Source: JANSWP01 sp041941305 | GTDB lineage: Bacteria; Bacteroidota; Bacteroidia; Chitinophagales; Saprospiraceae | Assembly: GCA_041941305.1 (NCBI GenBank) | Contig: JBGTQJ010000045.1 | Span: 6,622-70,621, forward strand | Length of the DNA stretch: 64,000 nt | Reading direction: 5' to 3' | Shown here: positions 16,651 to 25,636 of the stretch, piece by piece | Position numbering within the stretch: position 1 is the stretch's first letter | Layout of the letters: every line of letters begins with the position of its first letter | The notes under the pieces: generated by a model | The model's input: only the letters and a program-made list of their open reading frames with translations | Told to the model about the DNA's origin: nothing | The model's database searches: none | Position numbers and translations under genes: made by a program

Positions 16651-18306
16651 TTATCCATTCATAGAAGTAAGGAATTCTTCATTATTGACAGTTGAACGAA
16701 GGTTTTTCAATAAGAAATCCATAGCTTCCTCTGGTTTCATATCTGCCAAATGATTTCTTAGAATAAACATACGTTGCAAGGTGTCTTTATCAAACAATAA
16801 GTCTTCTCGACGCGTACTGGATTTGGTAAGGTCAACAGAAGGATAAACACGTTTGTTGGAAAGGCTTCTGTCGAGTTGTAATTCCATATTACCAGTACCC
16901 TTAAATTCTTCGAAGATTACACTATCCATTTTAGAACCTGTATCTATCAGGGCTGTAGCTAAAATGGTTAAGGAACCTCCATGCTCAATATTCCTGGCAG
17001 CACCAAAGAATTTTTTAGGTTTGTGAAGTGCATTTGCTTCCACACCACCGGAAAGAACTTTGCCACTTGCAGGAGCCACAGTGTTATAAGCTCTTGCCAA
17101 TCTGGTGATAGAATCAAGCAAAACAACCACATCGTGTCCACATTCAACTAGTCTTTTTGCTTTTTCAAGTACTATACCAGCTACTCTTACGTGATTGTCG
17201 GCAGGCTCATCAAAAGTAGATGCTACAACTTCTGCATTTACGCTTCTTTTCATATCAGTCACCTCCTCTGGTCGCTCATCTATTAGAAGAACTATTAAGT
17301 ATGATTCCGGATGATTTTTGGCAATTGCATTTGCAATGTCTTTCAGCAACCAGGTTTTACCAGTTTTCGGTTGTGCAACAATTAGTCCTCTTTGTCCTTT
17401 TCCAATGGGAGTAAATAAATCGATGACCCTGTTGCCAAAATCTCTTCCGGTTGGAGAGGAAGAAAGATTGAATTTATCATTGGGGAACAAAGGTGTCAAA
17501 TAATCAAATGGTACCCGGTCCCGAATATCTTTAGGTTCAAGACCATTAATTTGAGAAACCCTTAGCAGTGCGAAATATTTTTCGCCTTCTTTTGGAGGAC
17601 GAATGGCACCTTTTACGGTATCTCCAGTTCTCAACCCAAATAATTTGATTTGGGAGGGGGATACATAAATATCGTCAGGAGAAGTTAGGTAATTATAATC
17701 AGAAGAACGCAGGAAACCATATCCATCTGGCATCATTTCCAGGATTCCTTCCCCTTCAATAATACCATCTAATTCTATGTCAAATTTTTTGGTTTGTTCT
17801 TTTTCAACTTGTCTTCTGTGGGATTTTTCTTTTACTTCTGCTTTTTCTTTTTGTGTTTCAGCAGGGGCTTCCGGAGGTGTTGGAGCTTCAAATTCCATTG
17901 TCACCACTTCTTCTTCTACCGGTGGTGGTGGTGGCTCTTCAGTTTTTCTAAAAGCTCTGGATTCTTCTTGCTCTAATTCATCTATCTTAACCCGGCGTCG
18001 AGGCCTTTTCTTTCTTTCCTCTGATTCAGAGGTATTGTTAGAAACTTCATTGGAACGTTTTGGCGCACGTCCGTTGGAAGGCTTTTCATTAGATTTATTC
18101 GTTTTTCTAGATCTTCTTGCGGGTTTTTCTGATGAAGATTTGGTTGTGGCGGCTTTTTGCTCATCGCCTTCAACCGCTTGTTTATCAAGGATTTTATAGA
18201 TGAGTTCTTGTTTAGTAAGGCGCTTATAACCTGTCAACCCGATTTGCTCGGCGAGTTCCCTTAACTCGGGAACGAGCATGTCATTCAGTTGGAGAATATC
18301 AAACAT
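16651..18306 (-). CDS. rho: Transcription termination factor Rho
   Basis: 551 residues. N-terminal Rho_N helical domain (about 1-45), then a disordered, charged and proline/glutamate-rich insert (about 46-170, with basic clusters 'RRSRKTNKS', 'RKKRPRRRVK' and an acidic 'EEPPPPPVEEEVV' tract), the cold-shock-like RNA-binding domain (about 175-250) and the RecA-type ATPase with Walker A 'AQPKTGKTWLL' (about 315) and Walker B 'VVVLLDSITRLARAYN'. Hexameric ATP-dependent RNA translocase that ends transcription. The core is about 420 residues in E. coli, so the extra length is in the insert, as in other Bacteroidota. A promoter-like element at 18580-18609 predicts a leader of about 265 nt, compatible with autoregulation. 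Confidence 0.97.
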   Translation of the reverse strand: MFDILQLNDMLVPELRELAEQIGLTGYKRLTKQELIYKILDKQAVEGDEQKAATTKSSSEKPARRSRKTNKSNEKPSNGRAPKRSNEVSNNTSESEERKKRPRRRVKIDELEQEESRAFRKTEEPPPPPVEEEVVTMEFEAPTPPEAPAETQKEKAEVKEKSHRRQVEKEQTKKFDIELDGIIEGEGILEMMPDGYGFLRSSDYNYLTSPDDIYVSPSQIKLFGLRTGDTVKGAIRPPKEGEKYFALLRVSQINGLEPKDIRDRVPFDYLTPLFPNDKFNLSSSPTGRDFGNRVIDLFTPIGKGQRGLIVAQPKTGKTWLLKDIANAIAKNHPESYLIVLLIDERPEEVTDMKRSVNAEVVASTFDEPADNHVRVAGIVLEKAKRLVECGHDVVVLLDSITRLARAYNTVAPASGKVLSGGVEANALHKPKKFFGAARNIEHGGSLTILATALIDTGSKMDSVIFEEFKGTGNMELQLDRSLSNKRVYPSVDLTKSSTRREDLLFDKDTLQRMFILRNHLADMKPEEAMDFLLKNLRSTVNNEEFLTSMNG

Positions 18307-18579
18307 AAAGTGATAGAAATGTTGGGTTTTTGAAAAAAATGATTGCTAAACTTGTATTCTTTGGATGAATCGCGTTTTCTTGGGATTAGAACAGAGGGAT
18401 ACAAGAGTGTACAATTCTCATTTAGCTTTTCCCTTGCACTTCACCATTACCCATCTTTAACGAAATCCTCAGGCTAAACTGCACTTGTATAGTGGGAATT
18501 TTTGTTGAAGGAGATTATTTACAGCATCGAAGCGAAAAAAAAGATACTATAAATAGGTGGTGTGCTTAAGTTGTTGACG

Positions 18580-18609
18580 CAAAAATACAGTTTAATTTTA
18601 ATTTTCAAA
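18580..18609 (-). promoter_or_regulatory. Putative rho promoter
   Basis: On the minus strand TTTG (18609-18606), spacer 18, then TATTTTTG (18587-18580): one base short of the Bacteroidota consensus TTTG-N19-TAnnTTTG. Confidence 0.55.
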
Positions 18610-18620
18610 TACTATCTTTG
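18591..18620 (+). promoter_or_regulatory. Putative serS promoter
   Basis: TTTA (18591-18594), spacer 18, then TATCTTTG (18613-18620). It overlaps the rho promoter, so the two polymerases could compete. Confidence 0.5.
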
Positions 18621-18937
18621 CAAAAACTTTTTCCAGGGTATCTTATTTTCGATTTTATCAATTGATAATCAGTGACTTATATTTTATAAAAAAGATTAAA
18701 CTTTAAAATTAAAAACACGGATAAATCATCAATTTTTACTTTTCTCAACTTATTTTAATACCCTTTTTAAAACCCTGTGGGTTAGTCAATTAATTAAATA
18801 GGGAACATTGTCAAGTTGCTAAAGGTTTTCCCTAAGCATGATTTTTATATTTAGATTAACGAATGATTCGTGAATAAATTTTTGGAATGCTGATTCCTTT
18901 TTGCATTCCTTTTCTTTATCACAAAAAAAATGTTTTA

Positions 18938-20215
18938 ATGTTACAAGTTAATTTTATTCGTCAAAACAAAGAACGTGTCATTGAAGGATTAAAAGTTCGA
19001 AACTATTCCGAGGAGGCACTAAAAGTTGTAGATGAAATTTTGGAGGCTGACGAAGCACGAAAAGGTATCCAAACTGAATTGGACAATAATCTTGCCGAAT
19101 CTAATAAGTTATCTAAAGAAATTGGCGGACTTTATAAGCAAGGAAAAAGAGAAGAGGCTGAATTATTAAAGGCGAAAGTGGCAGAATCAAAAGAAAAAAG
19201 CAAAAACTTGCAGGAGCAATTAAGCGAGCTGAAAAATAAATGTGAGGAGATTTTGCTTTCTATTCCTAATATACCTCATCCCTCTGTTCCAGCTGGAAAT
19301 ACAGACGAAGACAACGAGGTGTATCGAGAATGGGAAGGTGATTTACCAGATCTGGGAAATGCTGCCATCCCTCACTGGGAGTTAGCGAAAAAATACAACC
19401 TTTTTGATTTGGAATTGGGTGTAAAAATTACTGGCTCTGGTTTCCCTTTATACAGAGGCAAGGGTGCGAAACTTCAAAGATCGCTTATCAATTTTTTCCT
19501 GGATGAGGCTCAAGGAGCAGGATACGAGGAAATTTTGCCGCCTCTTATGGTAAATGAGGATACTGCCCGAGCCACAGGACAACTTCCTGATAAAGAGGGG
19601 CAAATGTATCATGTGACAAAAGACGATTTGTATTTGATACCAACAGCTGAAGTACCTGTGACCAATATTTATCGCAACGTCATAGTAAAAGAAGAGGATT
19701 TTCCTATAAAACTAACTGGTTATACTCCATGCTTCAGAAGAGAAGCGGGTTCCTATGGAGCGCACGTCAGAGGATTGAACCGGGTACATCAATTTGACAA
19801 GGTTGAAATTGTTCAGATTGCTCATCCTGAAAGTTCTTACGGTGTGCTGGATAAAATGCTGGAACATGTAGGGAAATTGTTAGATAAACTTGAACTTCCT
19901 TATCGAATTTTGAGATTGTGTGGTGGAGATTTAGGCTTTACTTCTGCATTGACTTTTGATTTCGAAGTGTACTCTGCAGCTCAAAAAAGATGGTTGGAAG
20001 TAAGTTCTGTTTCTAATTTTGAAACTTATCAGAGCAACCGTCTTAAAGTAAGATTCAAACAAGATGGGAAGATGAGGTTGGCCCACACTTTGAATGGTAG
20101 TGCCTTGGCCTTGGCTCGAATTGTTGCAGCGCTTTTAGAAAATAACCAAACAGCTGATGGCATTGTCATTCCAAAAGTTTTGCATAGCTATACTGGGTTT
20201 GAGAAGATCCAGTAA
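18938..20215 (+). CDS. serS: Seryl-tRNA synthetase
   Basis: 425 residues from the ATG at 18938 ('MLQVNFIRQNKERVIEGLK' is the expected N-terminus; an in-frame ATG at 18887 would add 17 unusual residues). Charges tRNA-Ser, and tRNA-Sec where present. An N-terminal antiparallel coiled-coil arm (about 25-105) binds the tRNA long variable arm; the class II core has motif 2 'TPCFRREAGSYG' (about 265-280) and motif 3 in 'LNGSALALARIVAALLENNQ'. Length is normal. It is followed by structured repeat copy 2, which probably ends the transcript. Confidence 0.97.
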   Translation: MLQVNFIRQNKERVIEGLKVRNYSEEALKVVDEILEADEARKGIQTELDNNLAESNKLSKEIGGLYKQGKREEAELLKAKVAESKEKSKNLQEQLSELKNKCEEILLSIPNIPHPSVPAGNTDEDNEVYREWEGDLPDLGNAAIPHWELAKKYNLFDLELGVKITGSGFPLYRGKGAKLQRSLINFFLDEAQGAGYEEILPPLMVNEDTARATGQLPDKEGQMYHVTKDDLYLIPTAEVPVTNIYRNVIVKEEDFPIKLTGYTPCFRREAGSYGAHVRGLNRVHQFDKVEIVQIAHPESSYGVLDKMLEHVGKLLDKLELPYRILRLCGGDLGFTSALTFDFEVYSAAQKRWLEVSSVSNFETYQSNRLKVRFKQDGKMRLAHTLNGSALALARIVAALLENNQTADGIVIPKVLHSYTGFEKIQ

Positions 20216-20232
20216 ATATAATTAATGCAGCT

Positions 20233-20342
20233 GGCTCGCCGAAGGCGATTTTAGGGATTAAAAGCGGGAAAATTTCCCGCTTTTAATCCCTAAAATCGCT
20301 CCCGAGCCGCCCGGTAGGGCGGCGAGATTGTTGCTCGCAACT
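20233..20342. repeat. Structured interspersed repeat, copy 2
   Basis: Same family as 5424-5564. The right flank (ctcccgagccgcccggtagg, gcggcgag, then ttgctcgcaact) is nearly identical. The left flank (ctggctcgccgaagg) is shorter than in copy 1 and lacks the outer agttgcga arm. The core stem pairs 20245-20271 with 20273-20299 (gcgattttagggattaaaag... against its complement) and differs in sequence from copy 1 (gtttaaggggtaaaagcggg...) while staying fully paired. It lies directly after serS. Confidence 0.8.
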
Positions 20343-20382
20343 TGGATTTATTATCAATATTTTCTAACTAAAACAAACATCT

Positions 20383-21063
20383 ATGGGATATCTTTTAGTT
20401 GCTGGTCTTGCCTCACTGATAGGTATGGCTGTAAGTGGGAAATTGAAGAGCAAATTTAAACTATACAGTCAAGTGCCGCTAAGCGCGGGATTGACCGGTA
20501 GAGAAGTGGCTCGACAAATGCTTCATCATTTTGGGATTTCAGATGTAGAGATCGTTCAAGGACGTGGCTTTTTAACGGATCACTATAATCCAAGAAACAA
20601 AACCATATCCTTAAGCCCTCAAATTTTCAACGGAAGAAGTGTGATGGCAGCAGCTGTTGCAGCCCATGAATGTGGTCATGCAGTACAACATGCAACTGCC
20701 TATCAATGGCTCCAAGCTCGTTCTGCTATAGTACCCGTAGTAAAAATTGCCTCTTTCGCTCAGCAGATTTTGATTTTCCTTGCGCTAGGGATGTTTAGCA
20801 ATAATCCCCAGATTCTTTTCTTTACGATTATTGCATTTATGATTACTGCTGCCTTTGCCTTTGTGACCTTGCCAGTGGAATTTGACGCCAGTGATCGTGC
20901 TTTAGTTTGGTTGGAAGAATCAGGTTTGACCAGGGGACAGGAACATGAAGGCGCAAAAGATGCGCTCAAGTGGGCTGGAATGACTTATGTCGCAAATGCC
21001 TTATCTGCTTTGATTATGGTGTTGTATTTCATGACGAAATACATGTCTGCTACGAGAAGGTGA
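20383..21063 (+). CDS. YugP-type neutral zinc metallopeptidase
   Basis: 226 residues. The zinc motif 'AAHECGHAVQH' (HECGH about residues 96-100) is embedded in the family context 'LTDHYNPRNKTISLS' and 'TLPVEFDASDRAL', where the third ligand would lie in the latter segment. One N-terminal and two or three internal hydrophobic helices (about 1-20, 118-165, 205-220) make it an inner-membrane protein. The YugP family is broadly conserved; its physiological substrate is unknown. It lies between structured repeat copy 2 and an inverted repeat, so it is probably a single-gene unit. Confidence 0.88.
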   Translation: MGYLLVAGLASLIGMAVSGKLKSKFKLYSQVPLSAGLTGREVARQMLHHFGISDVEIVQGRGFLTDHYNPRNKTISLSPQIFNGRSVMAAAVAAHECGHAVQHATAYQWLQARSAIVPVVKIASFAQQILIFLALGMFSNNPQILFFTIIAFMITAAFAFVTLPVEFDASDRALVWLEESGLTRGQEHEGAKDALKWAGMTYVANALSALIMVLYFMTKYMSATRR

Positions 21064-21133
21064 GCCTTGGGGTGTTCGAATAAATATAGTTCAATAGAGG
21101 TTCAATATAGTTCAAAATTGTTTAAAATTGTTT

Positions 21134-21187
21134 AAAATTGTTTAAAGCCTGAGCATCGTTAGATTTTTCATGGCTTTAAACAATTTT
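21134..21187. terminator. Hairpin between convergent genes with attgtttaaa words
   Basis: aaaattgtttaaagcc (21134-21149) pairs with ggctttaaacaatttt (21172-21187), 16 bp, loop 22 nt. The left side is preceded by tandem 'aattgttta' copies from about 21110. It separates the YugP gene (+) from the TPR lipoprotein (-). Confidence 0.6.
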
Positions 21188-21202
21188 GAACATGGCATAA
21201 AG

Positions 21203-22654
21203 TTAGTTGGAAGCTCTAATAGTCGTCGTCTCTTGAATCCAGCATCCTACATAGAATTTATCTCCTTCTTTTAATCCTCTTTGGAAAATATCTCCTTTCT
21301 CCGGCATGTATTGGCTATATTGATTGATCCATTTATTGGCTTCCGTCCTTGCTTCTGGGTCAATGCTTCTGGCTTTTTGCCATTTATCTACTGCAGGCCA
21401 AACCACAATTTGACTATCCCAACCTCGACCAGGTCCACAAAGAGGTCCGCTTGAGGCATATAATCTTCCAATCAATAAATAAGGTTCTCCCCAATTTTCT
21501 CTTAGTTTGGCTGCTTCTCTTGCATACTGCCTTGCCTTTGAGAAGTTTTTCAAGTGAGCATGATAAATCTTTGCGATCAATAGTGTATAGTCTGCTTTTT
21601 TGTCTTGATCTTCCATCTCAGCAATCACTTTCTCTGCACATTCTATACTTTCAAGGTATTGGCTATTCCTAAGCAATTCGTAACATGCAGACATAGGATT
21701 TGTCGGTTTTGGCTTGCAAAGATTATTGTATGCCTCCCGGACTGCTGCAAATTTTTCTGATTCGGGATCACATTCTCCAAAAGTAAAACGACTGTATACT
21801 GTGCGAATCGTCTCACAATTTTCGGGGTTCGCTTCAAATTCTGCAAAGTATTTGTTTTGATAATAGCCACAATCGTAAAAGCCTTTTACTCTTTCAAAGG
21901 CCTCTAGCCGTGCCGGAACATATTCTTCTATTATTTTCCATCTGTCGCATTCTGTTCCCTTACACGCTTCTAAACCCTTTGCCAATCTTTTTCTAATGAT
22001 TTGTTCATATTTTTTAGCTTCCTCTAATGAAATTTTTTCTGCGAAGTACAAGTCAACGAGCAAGGAGGTGAAAGGATTGATGACAAAATATTGGGCATCT
22101 TCCCCATCTGTATCAATAGATGCCTTAAAAAGGCTATAGGTTTCTTCATCATTGGAGCGATGCGGATATTTGTAGAAATAATCGAATGCTTTTCTTCCAT
22201 TCACATATCCACCTTCAGAGTAGCATTCGTCAATTCTATCGTAGATTTCAAAAATCTTATTGATGTATCCTTCTTTTTCAATGGAATCCTGCGTTTGACT
22301 CATGAAATATTCATAAAATCTAATACCGTCGGCAAACACTGTGTTTCGTTTTCCATCAGCAGCAGGAGAGATCTCATAAACTTTCTGCCATTTTTCATAT
22401 GCGCCAGGCCAGTCTCCCGCTTTTAGGAAATCGCGATAAAGGACATATTCTTCTAGAATTTGATCTGGATTGGGAGCATCTGAGAATTTTGGACATGGAC
22501 TAAGATTGTTATCCTCCTGAACTTCCGTAGCGGGATGTTTTTCTTCTACTTTTGGTGGTTCTGTTTCGGTTATTTGTTCTCCTGTTTTTGGGGTACAGGA
22601 TAAAAACATAACCAAAAGAAATGCAAAAATCAACAACAGGTTTTTAATAGTCAT
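21203..22654 (-). CDS. TPR-containing lipoprotein
   Basis: 483 residues from the ATG at 22654, which gives the lipoprotein signal 'MTIKNLLLIFAFLLVMFLSC'; an upstream in-frame start at 22717 would place 21 residues before it. Helical throughout, with TPR-like pairs such as 'SQYLESIECAEKVIAEMEDQ' and 'AREAAKLRENWGEPYLLIGR'. It is a paralogue of the gene just upstream (22857-24275): both share 'W...(Y/A)EI(S/A)PAADGKR', '(A/S)DG.(R/K)FY' and a closing 'GD.F..(G/V)..G...(V)GCWI.ET'. Probably an outer-membrane-attached scaffold on the periplasmic side; partner unknown. Confidence 0.72.
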   Translation of the reverse strand: MTIKNLLLIFAFLLVMFLSCTPKTGEQITETEPPKVEEKHPATEVQEDNNLSPCPKFSDAPNPDQILEEYVLYRDFLKAGDWPGAYEKWQKVYEISPAADGKRNTVFADGIRFYEYFMSQTQDSIEKEGYINKIFEIYDRIDECYSEGGYVNGRKAFDYFYKYPHRSNDEETYSLFKASIDTDGEDAQYFVINPFTSLLVDLYFAEKISLEEAKKYEQIIRKRLAKGLEACKGTECDRWKIIEEYVPARLEAFERVKGFYDCGYYQNKYFAEFEANPENCETIRTVYSRFTFGECDPESEKFAAVREAYNNLCKPKPTNPMSACYELLRNSQYLESIECAEKVIAEMEDQDKKADYTLLIAKIYHAHLKNFSKARQYAREAAKLRENWGEPYLLIGRLYASSGPLCGPGRGWDSQIVVWPAVDKWQKARSIDPEARTEANKWINQYSQYMPEKGDIFQRGLKEGDKFYVGCWIQETTTIRASN

Positions 22655-22773
22655 AGCTAATTTTTTTAAGGTCTTGTTCACAATGCACGATTTTAGAAAT
22701 AAAAGCCTAAAGGTCAAAAAGAAAGATGAATTGTAAAAAAGGATTGGTGGTTTTAAACCTTTTTCCTAAACGA

Positions 22774-22807
22774 AAGAAGCCTTGATTAACTAAAATCAAG
22801 GCTTCTT
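22774..22807 (-). terminator. Terminator after the TPR gene
   Basis: aagaagccttgatt (22774-22787) pairs with aatcaaggcttctt (22794-22807), 14 bp, loop 6 nt. On the minus strand it follows the 22857 stop by 50 nt and has a T-rich stretch after it. Confidence 0.7.
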
Positions 22808-22856
22808 ATTATAAAATAAAGTTGAAGCGATTAATGATTTATAGAAACAACCAGCC

Positions 22857-24275
22857 TCAATCTTTATATCGAACTTTTACAGTCTCTCCAATCCAACAAC
22901 CAACTTTGACACTTTGGCCCGCTCTGACTTTTCTCATGAAGCCTTCTTCCTTAGCAGGTTTATGGCTTGCATATCTTCCAATTTTCTCGTTTGCTTCTTC
23001 GGCTACCTCTGAATCAATTGATTTGGCATAAGCGTATTTGTCAATTGCCGCCAAAACAGCCATTTGTTTATCCCAGGCTTCTTTGCCACAAGAATTACTG
23101 GTAGAAGCATACATGTCACCAATCAACATAATTGGTTGCCCCCAATCAGGACGGTATCTAGAGGCTTTGCGAGCAAATTCTCTTGCGCTGGAATATTTCT
23201 TTTGTTTGCGAAACTGAATAACAGAAATAGCGAAGTAATAATCTCCCAGTTTTTCATTCTCCGCTTCCTCTCCTCTTGATTTTTCCATGGCAATTGCCTC
23301 TTTGTATTTTTCTATCGCTTCATCAAATTTGCCTTCTTTGTATAAATCATTGGCATGTAGACCTGGATTTTCCTTATACAATTCCTGCATTCTTCTTTCA
23401 TTCTCTTCTGCAACCAAAACATCGTATTTAGCTTTTAATTCCACGACGAGTGGGTCGTTATCTGCACATCCCTGATTGGTAAGTACATTATAGATTTCTT
23501 TGATTAAATCCCAGTTGTCGGGATCAGCTCTATATTCTGGTTCGCGTTTTTCTTTGAAATAATCACAATCAAAAATATCATATTGTATCTGAGCGATAGT
23601 GCTATTCATAGCTTCCTTTGCTTGCTTATAATGCGCTGAATATTTTTTATTATTGGCGATATTATAATCTGCAATATCGTTTAGCTTCTTATGTACGCCT
23701 CTGGCGGTAGCCTTATCCATCTGATTGTTTTGAAATTGGAAAACTGCCAAAGTCGCATAAGGCTGGAAGGTTACATAGCTTGTATTATTGCCACCTTCAG
23801 CAATCGCTGCATCCAGTTCTCGTTTCAAATCCTCGTATGGTGAACTCAGGTAGTAAAACATGTCGTATACTTTTAATCCCCTGGTCGTATTTGCTGCTTT
23901 TGGATAGCATTTTATCTCCTGGTCAAAAAGGTCTAATATCATTTGAGCATACTTTTGCTTGGATGCTTCATCAGTAGCAGTATTGAATTTATGCATGTAA
24001 AATTTTCGTCCATCTGAATAGTGAAAAGGCCTTTTTCCATCAGCTGCAGGTGCTATTTCGTATGCAGTTTGCCATTGTTTGAATGCGTCTTCATTATCAT
24101 AGCCTTTATTTTCTTTTGCATCTACCATCCCACGATAAATGGTATGTGCGTCTGTGGCTTCTTCCATCCTGTCAGAGCCATTCCAGGTTTCGCATTGAGC
24201 ATTAAGGGGATTGTAGGAAATCATAGCCAATCCCAAAATCATAGCCGTTACTGATAATTGCTGCAATTTTTTCAT
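22857..24275 (-). CDS. Secreted TPR protein, paralogue of the downstream lipoprotein
   Basis: 472 residues with a signal peptidase I type signal ('MILGLAMISYNPLNAQ', cleavage near 26) instead of a lipobox. A long helical region with TPR-like units, clearest at 'EGKFDEAIEKYKEAIAMEKS' (about 320-340) and 'SAREFARKASRYRPDWG'. The C-terminus 'VKVGCWIGETVKVRYKD' is shared with the lipoprotein paralogue. Its start lies 2 bp from the stop of the outer-membrane barrel gene (24278), so the two are translationally coupled. This suggests a role with that barrel, for example as a periplasmic chaperone or assembly factor (inference). Confidence 0.75.
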   Translation of the reverse strand: MKKLQQLSVTAMILGLAMISYNPLNAQCETWNGSDRMEEATDAHTIYRGMVDAKENKGYDNEDAFKQWQTAYEIAPAADGKRPFHYSDGRKFYMHKFNTATDEASKQKYAQMILDLFDQEIKCYPKAANTTRGLKVYDMFYYLSSPYEDLKRELDAAIAEGGNNTSYVTFQPYATLAVFQFQNNQMDKATARGVHKKLNDIADYNIANNKKYSAHYKQAKEAMNSTIAQIQYDIFDCDYFKEKREPEYRADPDNWDLIKEIYNVLTNQGCADNDPLVVELKAKYDVLVAEENERRMQELYKENPGLHANDLYKEGKFDEAIEKYKEAIAMEKSRGEEAENEKLGDYYFAISVIQFRKQKKYSSAREFARKASRYRPDWGQPIMLIGDMYASTSNSCGKEAWDKQMAVLAAIDKYAYAKSIDSEVAEEANEKIGRYASHKPAKEEGFMRKVRAGQSVKVGCWIGETVKVRYKD

Positions 24276-24277
24276 AA

Positions 24278-25636
24278 TTAATTAAATTTTCGTTTGAAGA
24301 ACCATGAATTATCATTCATTGTGAAACCTACTGTAGTTCTAAAGTAAGTTTCTTCTATAGAGTCGGAAATTCCGAATTTTCCTAATTCAAATGCAATATT
24401 TATGAAAGAAGTTTGCTGGCGCGGTAGTATAAGTGGTAGCCCAAAACCAATACTTGCTCCAATATTTTTCAAATCTGCCAGGCGTGGATCATCCTGATAA
24501 ACAAAACCTGCCCTGTACCGGATTCGTTTGAAATAATTATTATAAGAAGTAGCATTTGGGATCCATTCTACCCCCGCCGAAAACCGCTTTGAATCTGACA
24601 AAGGCGTACCTTCTGAAGTACCTTCACCAGTAGCTTCGTTTACGTACTCACTCCATTTTCCAAAAGAATATTCAATGCCCAATCGCATCTTATTTTGGTG
24701 CTCATACATTAAGCCTCCTGTAAACTCAGCTGGCAATTTCCCATTCTCGCTTACATTTTGCACATTTAGCAAGGTATCAAAACCTTGAGCGCCATATCTT
24801 GAGTTGATACCTATTCTGAGTTTATTGCTAGTAGTCGAAAATCCTGTTTTGGAATTTCCGTAAGCTCCAACTACAATGCTTTTGCGATTTCCAATTCCAT
24901 CATTTCGATCCAACTCCTTCTGATTCAATAAAAAACGATATTGGAAACCTACATTCCAAATAAAGCCATTGATATTGATGTCATCGATAAATCGAGGGTC
25001 AAAAGTAGCTTCCAAATTCTCGTAGATAGAAAACCGAGATCGCTCCAACTTCCCAAATAGAAAGCCCAGATTGAAACCGCCAGATAAATTACCGTATTTA
25101 AATCCATTACTCCAAATCAGTCGGTTAGTGCCACCCGTTCCTTGGTATATGGTCAAAATGTCAAGAGTGTCGTTCCCAGGATTGACTCCTTCAATTTGGA
25201 CATCGTATCCAATTTGAGTGTATGGTATCATCGCAATGTTCATACCCCATTTCAGAGGTTTGACCTTCCTTTCGAGTATAGAATTAAGGGTATTTTGTAA
25301 AGGAAATCCTAAAGATAAGTAATTTAAATTTCCACTCCAGATAGTTTGTGATTGATCACCAGATTGCAAATTGGTTCGCTCTCCAAAAACACCAACTTCA
25401 AAAACGGTAGTGGTTAAATGTCCAAAGGAAGCTGGATTGAGGATGTTGGCATGAAAGGGATCTGCATAAGTAGCCGACAATCCACCCATCCCTGCAGCAG
25501 AAGCAAAATATTGATTGACGAAGTTACCCAATCCAAATCTTGAATAGGGGGCATTATCTTTTGGTTGGGCAAAAGATAGGGTCGCAAGTGCGAGAAAACA
25601 AAAAGTAGTAAAAATTTTATTCCAATAATTGGACAT
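24278..25636 (-). CDS. Outer-membrane beta-barrel protein
   Basis: 452 residues. Signal peptide ('FLALATLSFAQ'), then 'APYSRFGLGNFVNQYFASA' and 'MGGLSATYADPFHANILNPA', the usual N-terminal features of Bacteroidota barrels of the FadL/PorV-like (OmpP1) type, followed by about 14 amphipathic strands. The last residue is Asn rather than Phe. It overlaps the 3' end of coaX by 20 nt and is followed at 2 bp by a TPR gene, so it belongs to a tight coaX-barrel-TPR unit. Exact function unknown; hydrophobic-substrate transport or T9SS-related assembly are possibilities. Confidence 0.72.
   Translation of the reverse strand: MSNYWNKIFTTFCFLALATLSFAQPKDNAPYSRFGLGNFVNQYFASAAGMGGLSATYADPFHANILNPASFGHLTTTVFEVGVFGERTNLQSGDQSQTIWSGNLNYLSLGFPLQNTLNSILERKVKPLKWGMNIAMIPYTQIGYDVQIEGVNPGNDTLDILTIYQGTGGTNRLIWSNGFKYGNLSGGFNLGFLFGKLERSRFSIYENLEATFDPRFIDDININGFIWNVGFQYRFLLNQKELDRNDGIGNRKSIVVGAYGNSKTGFSTTSNKLRIGINSRYGAQGFDTLLNVQNVSENGKLPAEFTGGLMYEHQNKMRLGIEYSFGKWSEYVNEATGEGTSEGTPLSDSKRFSAGVEWIPNATSYNNYFKRIRYRAGFVYQDDPRLADLKNIGASIGFGLPLILPRQQTSFINIAFELGKFGISDSIEETYFRTTVGFTMNDNSWFFKRKFN

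Larger units (their letters stand above)
18307..18937. other. 631-bp rho-serS divergent regulatory region
   Basis: The region holds two overlapping divergent promoter-like elements (18580-18609 minus, 18591-18620 plus). Both genes would then have long untranslated leaders (about 265 nt for rho, about 310 nt for serS). No ORF with family similarity is visible. I see no T-box or known riboswitch. Confidence 0.5.

Noticed and set aside
17777..18199. Long open frame on the plus strand opposite the Rho insert
   Set aside because: It lies antisense to the low-complexity insert of rho; the Ser/Phe-rich composition is a mirror of the Lys/Glu/Pro-rich sense strand.
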